From Citreimonas sp042096055 (lineage in GTDB: Bacteria; Pseudomonadota; Alphaproteobacteria; Rhodobacterales; Rhodobacteraceae), in assembly GCF_042096055.1 (NCBI RefSeq), contig NZ_JBELMH010000131.1, positions 1-5,370 on the forward strand: a DNA stretch of 5,370 bases, in the 5' to 3' direction. Numbering within the stretch: the first letter of the stretch is position 1; the number at the start of each line of letters is the position of its first letter. Under the pieces are notes generated by a model that ran no database searches, was not told the DNA's origin, and saw only the letters and a program-made list of their open reading frames with translations. The translations under genes and the position numbers were made by a program. Below are positions 1 through 4,693 of this stretch, one piece after another.

Positions 1-294
1 CTGGACGCGCTGTGCCGCCGCTTCGGCATCGACAACGCCGCGCGCACGCTGCACGGCGCGCTGCTCGACTCGGAAATCTTGGCCGAGGTGTATCTCGAGC
101 TGATCGGCGGCAAGCAGCCCGATTTCGGCCTTGCCTCGCCCGGCCAGCGTGCGGCACAGGCCGATACCGGTTCGGACTGGCGCCCGCGCCCCCGGCCGGA
201 ACCGCTGGCGCCGCGCCTGTCGGAAACGGAAAAGGCGGCTCACGCCGCCTTTGTCGAGAAGCTCGGGGAAAACGCGCTCTGGCACCAGGCCTGA
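1..294 (+). CDS. dnaQ: DNA polymerase III epsilon subunit, C-terminal part (5' end outside window)
   Basis: This is the last 97 residues of the proofreading 3'-5' exonuclease of the replicative DNA polymerase III core. The reading frame is open from base 1 to the TGA at 292-294. The fragment carries the final exonuclease motif of the DnaQ family, HGALLDSEIL, with the expected catalytic His at visible residue 18 and metal-binding Asp at residue 23. It is followed by the helix VYLELIGGKQ, also typical of the family. A Pro/Arg-rich linker comes next (about residues 58-68). The tail ends in a charged helix and LWHQA; in this family the C-terminal region after the exonuclease domain contacts the alpha polymerase subunit. 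The first two exonuclease motifs lie off the left edge. The gene converges on secB with only 16 bases between the stops. Identification is firm; only the start is unknown. Confidence 0.95.
   Translation: MDALCRRFGIDNAARTLHGALLDSEILAEVYLELIGGKQPDFGLASPGQRAAQADTGSDWRPRPRPEPLAPRLSETEKAAHAAFVEKLGENALWHQA
231..252 (-). terminator. Candidate intrinsic terminator of secB, inside the dnaQ coding region
   Basis: AAAGGCGGC (231-239) and GCCGCCTTT (244-252) are perfect 9-base inverted arms around a 4-base loop. The stem has a GC core flanked by A and T tracts, which is the shape of a two-way rho-independent terminator. Read on the minus strand it lies about 60 bases past the secB stop and is followed by T, CC, GTTT, so the T tract is better on that strand than on the plus strand, where it stops at TTT then G. 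On the plus strand the same bases encode Lys-Ala-Ala-His-Ala-Ala-Phe of DnaQ. The structure is seen directly; termination activity is inferred. Confidence 0.5.
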
Positions 295-310
295 GCGCGC
301 AGCGCTTGGG

Positions 311-832
311 TCACTGGACCGGCGTCTCGCCCTGCTCGGTCTGCTTCGCTGCCTGCCGGCGCTGGATCTCTGCACGGTAGAGCGCGAGGAAATCGATCGT
401 CTCGAGGTTCAGCGGCGGGAAGCCGCCGTCGCGCGACATGTCCGACACGATCCGGCGCGCGAACGGGAACAGCATGCGCGGGCACTCGATCAGCAAGAAC
501 GGGTGCAGCTGATCCTCGGGCACGTTCTCGATGTTGAAGACGCCGACGTAGTCGAGCTCGAGCAGGAACAGCTGCGCGCCGTTCGACTTCGACTTGCTGT
601 CGACCTTCAGCTTCAGCACGACCTCGTACTGGTTCTCGACCGACCGCTTCTTGGCGTCGAGGTTGACCTGCACCTGTACGTCGGGCTGCACGTCGCCGCC
701 GGCACCCTTCTGCGACAGGATGTTCTCGAAGGACAGGTCGCGCACGAACTGCGCGAGCACGTTCATCTTCGGCGCTTGTTGCGCTTGCTGGGGCTGTTGC
801 GGCTGCGTTGCGCCGTTGTCGCTCTCTGCCAT
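311..832 (-). CDS. secB: Protein-export chaperone SecB
   Basis: SecB is a cytoplasmic tetrameric chaperone that holds precursor proteins unfolded and passes them to SecA for Sec-dependent export. The 173-residue product has the family core: FVRDLSFEN (29-37), a beta-rich middle including QYEVVLKL (69-76), and the very conserved LLIECPRMLFPFAR (113-126) followed by GGFPPLNLETIDFLALY (136-152). The C-terminal tail is hydrophilic. Length is close to the usual 150-175 residues. An upstream in-frame ATG at 853 would add seven residues. I choose 832 because GGAG at 840-843 lies seven bases before it and because family similarity does not need the extension. Residues 10-20 are unusually rich in Gln, Pro and Ala. 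The gene lies 94 bases downstream of fxsA on the same strand and may have its own promoter in that gap. Confidence 0.96.
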   Translation of the reverse strand: MAESDNGATQPQQPQQAQQAPKMNVLAQFVRDLSFENILSQKGAGGDVQPDVQVQVNLDAKKRSVENQYEVVLKLKVDSKSKSNGAQLFLLELDYVGVFNIENVPEDQLHPFLLIECPRMLFPFARRIVSDMSRDGGFPPLNLETIDFLALYRAEIQRRQAAKQTEQGETPVQ

Positions 833-839
833 GGGGTGT

Positions 840-843
840 CTCC
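840..843 (-). promoter_or_regulatory. Ribosome binding site that fixes the secB start
   Basis: On the minus strand GGAG lies seven bases upstream of the ATG at 832. The alternative ATG at 853 has no comparable purine-rich motif at that distance. This supports the shorter 173-residue SecB. Confidence 0.7.
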
Positions 844-864
844 GCTGTGTCAAGGTCGGACGAG

Positions 865-893
865 GGCATAGCAGCGCGGCAGCCCGGCCTCAA
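865..893 (-). promoter_or_regulatory. Candidate sigma-70-type promoter for secB
   Basis: On the minus strand TTGAGG (893-888) and TATGCC (870-865) are separated by exactly 17 bases. The -35-like box matches the first four bases of TTGACA and the -10-like box the first three of TATAAT. Transcription would begin near 858 and leave a leader of about 26 bases with the GGAG ribosome site in it. The geometry is good but the boxes are weak, as is common in alphaproteobacteria, so this is a prediction only. Confidence 0.35.
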
Positions 894-911
894 TGCTTGG
901 CGTGGCCGGGC
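882..911. repeat. 8-base inverted repeat between fxsA and secB
   Basis: GCCCGGCC (882-889) and GGCCGGGC (904-911) are perfect inverted arms around a 14-base loop, 16 bases past the fxsA stop. There is no T tract, so it is not a classical terminator. The proposed -35 box of secB overlaps the inner edge of one arm. It could stabilise or attenuate fxsA message, act as an operator, or be chance in GC-rich DNA. Confidence 0.3.
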
Positions 912-926
912 GCCGCGCGGGTCGCG

Positions 927-1433
927 TCAGTGACGGGTCCAGCCGGATCCGGGATGGTTCGGCGACTTGTCGCGCGGCACTTCCGAATATTCGCCCTCGA
1001 TCACGGTGTCGCGCGGGCGGCGGCCCGGGCCGTGCGGGTCGCGGTACGGCCCGTCCTGCGGCCCCGGCCCCATCGAGAAGCGCTGAACCTTCACGCGTTT
1101 CTTCGCCCACAGGAACACCGCGTGCCGCACCGGCGGGGCCAGCAGCGCGAAGCCGACCGCGTCGGTGAAAAAGCCCGGCGTCAGCAGCAGCGCGCCCGAG
1201 ATCAGGATCATCGCCGCGTCGGCCAGCGGCTCGGACGGGTTGTCCAGCCGCTCGAAGCTCGACCGCAGTCGCCCGATCGCCATCCGCCCCTGCGCGCGCA
1301 CCAGCCAGGTACCGGCGATGGCGGTCAGGATGACGATGGCCAGCGTCGGCCACAGGCCGATCAGACCGCCGACCTGGATGAACAGTGCGATCTCGATCAG
1401 CGGGACCAGCAGAAAGGCGAGAAACAGCCACAT
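927..1433 (-). CDS. fxsA: FxsA family membrane protein
   Basis: This is a small inner-membrane protein of the FxsA family, named for an Escherichia coli gene whose overproduction relieves F-plasmid exclusion of phage T7; its normal cellular role is not established. The 168-residue product starts with two hydrophobic segments (about 2-20 and 23-45). After a short amphipathic stretch it has the family signature LLLTPGFFTDAVGFALLAP (82-100), then PVR and a basic stretch AKKRVKVQR (110-118). The hydrophilic tail is Pro/Arg/Gly-rich and contains the acidic motif TVIEGEYSEV (143-152). The ATG at 1433 is chosen because GGAGGT at 1441-1446 lies seven bases upstream and the hydrophobic N-terminus begins right after it. 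The much longer open frame upstream is antisense to the Tim44-like gene. secB follows on the same strand; the Tim44-like operon diverges. Confidence 0.93.
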   Translation of the reverse strand: MWLFLAFLLVPLIEIALFIQVGGLIGLWPTLAIVILTAIAGTWLVRAQGRMAIGRLRSSFERLDNPSEPLADAAMILISGALLLTPGFFTDAVGFALLAPPVRHAVFLWAKKRVKVQRFSMGPGPQDGPYRDPHGPGRRPRDTVIEGEYSEVPRDKSPNHPGSGWTRH

Positions 1434-1440
1434 GGGCGCG

Positions 1441-1446
1441 ACCTCC
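1441..1446 (-). promoter_or_regulatory. Strong ribosome binding site of fxsA
   Basis: The minus strand reads GGAGGT with a seven-base spacer before the ATG at 1433. It decides the start against a long open extension upstream in the same frame. Confidence 0.8.
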
Positions 1447-1461
1447 GGACGTGGGTTCAGG

Positions 1462-1490
1462 TGGACTTGGCCGCCTGCCGTGCCTACATA
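1462..1490 (+). promoter_or_regulatory. Candidate promoter for the Tim44-like/mltA/Smr operon
   Basis: The divergent spacer 1434-1535 must hold start signals for both directions unless transcription enters from farther away. On the plus strand TGGACT (1462-1467) and TACATA (1485-1490) are 17 bases apart, matching four and three of six consensus bases. This would give a leader of roughly 40 bases. On the minus strand the same AT-rich patch reads TATGTA and could be a -10 for fxsA, but I see no matching -35. An 8-base palindrome, GAAATTTC, lies at 1504-1511. All of this is weak and predictive only. Confidence 0.3.
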
Positions 1491-1526
1491 GGAAACCAGC
1501 CGCGAAATTTCCATGCACACCCACAC

Positions 1527-1530
1527 GAGG
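1527..1530 (+). promoter_or_regulatory. Ribosome binding site of the Tim44-like gene
   Basis: GAGG lies five bases before the ATG at 1536. The same frame is open far upstream because it runs through the fxsA antisense, so this site and the hydrophobic segment that begins at residue 5 set the start. Confidence 0.6.
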
Positions 1531-1535
1531 TGCCG

Positions 1536-2201
1536 ATGAATTCCTCCCTTCTGCAGCTTCTGGTCCTGGCCGGAATCGCCGTCTTTCTCGTGCTGCGCCT
1601 GCGCAGCGTGCTGGGGTCGCGCGACGGCTACGAGAAGCCAGCGGTGCCCGGCAGCAGCGCGCGCGACCGCGCCGCGAACCGCCCCGACTTCGAGGTGATC
1701 GAGGGAGGCCCCGATCACGATATCGTTGATCACGTCCCCGAGGGATCGCCCGCAGCTCGCGCCCTGGCCGAGATGAAGCGCGTCGAGCCGTCCTTCGGCG
1801 TCGGCGACTTCCTCGGCGGTGCCCGCGGCGCTTACGAGATGATCCTGATGGGGTTCGAGCGCGGCAACGTGGACGAGCTGATCCCCTTCCTCGCGCCGGA
1901 CGTCTACGAGACATTCGCCGACGTGGTGCAGCAGCGCCAGGAACAGGGCCTGACCATCGAGGCCGAGTTCGTCGGCGTGCGAGAGACCGCGCTGCACGAC
2001 GCGACCTTCGACCAGGAAACCCGCCGCGCCGAGATCACCGTGCGATTCATCGGCGAGCTGACCTCGGTCGTGAAGGATTCCGAGGGCACGGTCATCGAGG
2101 GCTCGGCCACCGCGATCAAGCGGCAGAAGGACATCTGGACCTTCGCCCGCGTGATGGGCAGCGACGATCCGAACTGGCAGCTCGTCGCCACGGACGAATG
2201 A
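1536..2201 (+). CDS. Tim44/TimA-like domain protein, N-terminally membrane-anchored
   Basis: The 221-residue product has one hydrophobic N-terminal segment (about 5-20), then RLRSVLGSRDGYE (21-33), a motif typical of alphaproteobacterial Tim44-like proteins. A disordered, charged linker follows (about 34-85). The C-terminal domain (about 90-218) matches the Tim44-like fold, with FLGGARGAYEMILMGFERGN (92-111), FLAPDVYETF (118-127) and a final strand region KDIWTFARVMGSDDPNWQLVAT. Mitochondrial Tim44 tethers Hsp70 to the import channel. The bacterial relatives face the cytoplasm or membrane and their partners are poorly known, so a role as a membrane adaptor is inference. No catalytic residues are evident. 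The stop overlaps the start of mltA (ATGA, 2198-2201), indicating co-expression with a cell-wall enzyme. Family assignment is confident; function is not. Confidence 0.92.
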   Translation: MNSSLLQLLVLAGIAVFLVLRLRSVLGSRDGYEKPAVPGSSARDRAANRPDFEVIEGGPDHDIVDHVPEGSPAARALAEMKRVEPSFGVGDFLGGARGAYEMILMGFERGNVDELIPFLAPDVYETFADVVQQRQEQGLTIEAEFVGVRETALHDATFDQETRRAEITVRFIGELTSVVKDSEGTVIEGSATAIKRQKDIWTFARVMGSDDPNWQLVATDE

Positions 2202-3241
2202 TTGGCAGGCTTGCGGCGGCCCTTCTCGCGGTTTCCGCGATGACCGGTTCCGCGCAAGCCGCCGAGGGGCCCAGCTACGCGATCCTCGATTTCGAAGATC
2301 TCGCCGGCTGGGCCGAAGACGATCACCAGGCCGCCTTCGACGTCTTCCGCAGCACCTGCGGCGATCTGGATGATCCCGACTGGCGCGCGCTTTGCGCCAT
2401 CGCCGACGACGCCGGCGATGCGCGGCAGTTCTTCGAGCTGTTCTTTCGCCCCGTGATGATCTCCGACGGTGCGGATCCTCTCTTCACCGGGTATTTCGAA
2501 CCCGAACTCGACGGCTCGCTGACCCGCACGCCGCGCTTCACCCATCCGCTCTACGCCATGCCGCCCGAGGCGCTCGAGACCCGCCCGTGGCTGACCCGAC
2601 GGCAGATCCTAACCACTGGCGCGCTGGCCGGGCGCGGGCTGGAGATCGCCTGGGTCGACGATCCGGTCGAGGCGTTCTTCCTTCAGGTGCAGGGTTCGGG
2701 CCGCGTCCGCCTGCCCGACGGCCGGTCGATTCGCGTCGGCTATGCCGGTGCCAACGGCCATCCCTACAGCTCGATCGGTCAGGAACTGGTGCGGCGCGGA
2801 GTCTACGAGGCGCACCAGGTCTCGGCCGAGGTCATCCGCAACTGGGTTCGCCGCAACCCCGACGAAGGGCGCGAGCTGCTGTTCCACAACGACAGCTACG
2901 TCTTCTTTCGCGAGGTCAGCGAGGTGCCCGCGGACAAGGGTCCGCTGGGCGCGATGAACCGGTCGATCACGCCGCTGCGGTCCATCGCGGTCGATCCGGC
3001 CTTCGTGCCGCTGGGCGCCCCCGTCTGGATCGAGAAGGCGGGCGACGAGCCGATGCGCCGCCTGATGGTCGCGCAGGACACCGGTTCGGCCATCAAGGGG
3101 GCGCAACGCGCCGACATCTATTTCGGCACCGGCGATGCGGCCGGACAGCGCGCCGGACGCGTCAAGGACGCCGGCCGCATGGTCGTGCTTCTTCCGATCC
3201 AGCGCGCCTACGCGCTGCTGCCGCAGGATCACCCGGCATGA
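2198..3241 (+). CDS. mltA: Membrane-bound lytic murein transglycosylase A family (MltA), predicted periplasmic
   Basis: MltA cleaves the MurNAc-GlcNAc bond of peptidoglycan, leaving 1,6-anhydro-MurNAc ends, in the periplasm. The 347-residue product begins with a signal peptide: Arg4, a hydrophobic core (5-16) and an Ala-Gln-Ala cleavage site (19-21). The MltA domain shows FTGYFEPEL (96-104), VQGSGRVRLPDG (164-175) and GYAGANGHPYSSIG. The C-terminal 3D domain shows FVPLGAPVW, AQDTGSAIKG with Asp294, and RADIYFGTG with Asp306, followed by AGRVKDAGRMVVLLP. I take Asp306 as the counterpart of the catalytic Asp of the Escherichia coli enzyme. There is no lipobox Cys near the signal peptide, so unlike the E. 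coli lipoprotein it is probably soluble. There is no clear ribosome site; the ATGA overlap with the Tim44-like gene suggests coupled translation. Confidence 0.95.
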   Translation: MIGRLAAALLAVSAMTGSAQAAEGPSYAILDFEDLAGWAEDDHQAAFDVFRSTCGDLDDPDWRALCAIADDAGDARQFFELFFRPVMISDGADPLFTGYFEPELDGSLTRTPRFTHPLYAMPPEALETRPWLTRRQILTTGALAGRGLEIAWVDDPVEAFFLQVQGSGRVRLPDGRSIRVGYAGANGHPYSSIGQELVRRGVYEAHQVSAEVIRNWVRRNPDEGRELLFHNDSYVFFREVSEVPADKGPLGAMNRSITPLRSIAVDPAFVPLGAPVWIEKAGDEPMRRLMVAQDTGSAIKGAQRADIYFGTGDAAGQRAGRVKDAGRMVVLLPIQRAYALLPQDHPA

Positions 3242-3831
3242 GCCGGCGGCGCCTGCGCCCCGACGAGTTGGAACTGTGGCAGCAGATCGCGCGCAGCACC
3301 GACCCGCTGCACAAGCGCGGCCGCCATTGGTCGGACCCGCCGCAGAAGCAGGCCCGCGCCGAACCACAGGCCAAGCCCGATCCGGCGCCCGTCCAGCCCT
3401 TCACGCTGGGCCAGGCGGCGCCGGCCAGGCACGCCACCCAGCCTATGCCGCAGCCGACCGGCAAGTGGCTCGAGGCGCAGCCGAAGCGCATGGATTCCAA
3501 GGCCTATACCCGCCTCAAGCGCGGCAAGCTCGCCCCCGAGGCGCGGATCGACCTGCACGGCCTGACGCTGGACGAGGCGCATCCGCGGCTCATATCCTTC
3601 ATCCTGCGCGGACAGTCGCGCGGCCTCCGGCTGGTGCTGGTCATCACCGGCAAGGGTCGGCGCGAGGACCCGTACGAGCCCATGCCCGACCGGCGCGGCG
3701 TGCTGAAACGGCAGGTTCCGCTATGGCTCCGCCAGGCGCCGGTGGCGCAGGCGGTGCTGCAGATCGCGCCCGCGCATATCCGCCACGGCGGCGAAGGCGC
3801 CTATTACGTCTATCTCAAGAAGCGCCGCTGA
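3238..3831 (+). CDS. Smr domain protein (Smr/MutS family)
   Basis: The 197-residue product has a short conserved N-terminal helix (RPDELELWQQIARSTDPLHK, 7-26), a low-complexity Pro/Gln/Ala linker (about 32-85) and an Smr domain (about 100-197). The Smr domain shows DLHG (105-108), the strand plus glycine loop LVLVITGKGRR (132-142), GVLKRQVPLWL (154-164) and the closing HGGEGAYYVYLKKRR (183-197). Smr domains are found at the C-terminus of MutS2 and as free proteins. Some cut nucleic acid, including mRNA at stalled ribosomes, but the substrate here is unknown and no MutS2 ATPase part is present. The start overlaps the mltA stop (ATGA, 3238-3241); AGGA at 3225-3228 is a plausible ribosome site nine bases upstream. 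The last 17 bases overlap the end of bchO on the other strand. Confidence 0.93.
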   Translation: MSRRRLRPDELELWQQIARSTDPLHKRGRHWSDPPQKQARAEPQAKPDPAPVQPFTLGQAAPARHATQPMPQPTGKWLEAQPKRMDSKAYTRLKRGKLAPEARIDLHGLTLDEAHPRLISFILRGQSRGLRLVLVITGKGRREDPYEPMPDRRGVLKRQVPLWLRQAPVAQAVLQIAPAHIRHGGEGAYYVYLKKRR

Positions 3832-4693
3832 GCCCACATTCGCCGCGGTGAAGCCAGTCCAGCACGCGCGCGGCCACCGCGCCCGGATCCTCCTCGTGCA
3901 GCAGGTGGCCGCGGCCGTCGATGCTCTCGACCACGGCATCGGGCATCCGGTCCGCAGCCTGCACGGCTGTCACCGGCGGCACCATACGGTCGCCCGACCC
4001 GGTCAGGAACAGCGTGGGCGCCGCGATCCGCGGCAGGTCGGCCAGCAACCCGTCCAGCTTCCACTGCGCCATCATCAGCAGCGCGCCGTCCACATGCACG
4101 CGGTCGCGGAACAGCCGGGCATAGAGGTTCGCCTGCTCCGTGGAAATCTGAGACCCGGTGCCGCGCAGCAGGCTCAGCACGCGGGACGGATCACGCATCT
4201 GGCGCGCCGCCGCCCCGGTCAGGCCCGGCATCATCGCCAGTGCGCGCGCCGCCATCGGGAACAGCGTGCGCGCGATGCCGTCGAACGGTTTCAGCGCCGG
4301 GTTGATGCCGACCACCCGCGCGCCCTGCCCCATCCTGTCCACCACGCGCAGCGCCACCGCCGCGCCGGCCGAATGGCCGACGATCAGCGCCGGCGCGATC
4401 CCCTCGGCCCGGCACAGCGCGGCCACGTCGTCCGCGACGCAGTCCAGAGAGGACCGCATCCGGTTGCCCAGCCGCGTAAAGCCGTGCCCGGGCAGGTCGA
4501 TCGCCATAACGCGCGCCGAACCGGTCAGCAGCGGATAGATGTAGCGCCAACTATGCGTCGAGGCGCCCGTGCCGTGCAGCAGAAGGATGTCCGGCCCCTG
4601 CCCGGCCTGCTGCACGTGCCACGCGTGCGGTCGCACGCGCACGATTCGCGAATGCTCGGCCAGCGGCCAGCGCTCGGCCTCGGGCGACTGCAT
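3815..4693 (-). CDS. bchO: BchO, alpha/beta-hydrolase-fold accessory protein of magnesium chelatase
   Basis: The 292-residue product is an alpha/beta hydrolase placed directly after bchD, the position of bchO in bchI-bchD-bchO operons of purple bacteria. Its length matches the roughly 280-300 residues of that family. Visible elements are the oxyanion-hole motif HGTG (40-43), the conserved DLPGHGFT (66-73), the nucleophile elbow GHSAG with Ser108 (106-110), the acid Asp235 in GSGDRMVPP and the His263 in GRGHLLHEEDP. The catalytic triad therefore looks intact, yet the substrate and exact role of BchO in bacteriochlorophyll synthesis remain unsettled; it is usually described as assisting Mg-chelatase. 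The ATG at 4693 shares one base with the bchD stop (TGATG) and has no strong ribosome site, so coupled translation is likely. A generic hydrolase is the alternative, but the context argues for BchO. Confidence 0.92.
   Translation of the reverse strand: MQSPEAERWPLAEHSRIVRVRPHAWHVQQAGQGPDILLLHGTGASTHSWRYIYPLLTGSARVMAIDLPGHGFTRLGNRMRSSLDCVADDVAALCRAEGIAPALIVGHSAGAAVALRVVDRMGQGARVVGINPALKPFDGIARTLFPMAARALAMMPGLTGAAARQMRDPSRVLSLLRGTGSQISTEQANLYARLFRDRVHVDGALLMMAQWKLDGLLADLPRIAAPTLFLTGSGDRMVPPVTAVQAADRMPDAVVESIDGRGHLLHEEDPGAVAARVLDWLHRGECGLSGAS

Noticed and set aside
294..306. Small hairpin AGCGC-GCA-GCGCT at the dnaQ stop as a dnaQ terminator.
   Set aside because: Only five base pairs, a three-base loop and no T tract; too weak in GC-rich DNA.
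594..1535. The frame of the Tim44-like gene stays open upstream to 594 on the plus strand.
   Set aside because: It runs antisense through fxsA and part of secB, both convincing genes, and gives Arg/Cys-rich sequence with no family resemblance. High GC keeps stop codons rare.
1434..1535. Search for PpsR/CrtJ (TGT-N12-ACA) or FnrL-type (TTGAT-N4-ATCAA) sites that would tie the housekeeping operon to photosynthesis control.
   Set aside because: No acceptable match seen in this spacer; the true bch promoter region should lie beyond the right edge.
1713..1734. GATCACG direct repeat and the palindrome ACGATATCGT within the Tim44-like gene as a possible operator.
   Set aside because: It is in mid-gene and is explained by the codons for Asp-His-Asp-Ile-Val-Asp-His-Val.
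850..1914. Long minus-strand open frame of about 354 codons across fxsA and the Tim44-like gene.
   Set aside because: Arg/Gly/Ala-rich shadow translation that conflicts with two genes having good starts and family motifs.
3780..3791. CCGCC/GGCGG inverted repeat near the Smr 3' end as a bchO terminator.
   Set aside because: The loop would be two bases or the stem only four pairs, with no T tract on the minus strand.
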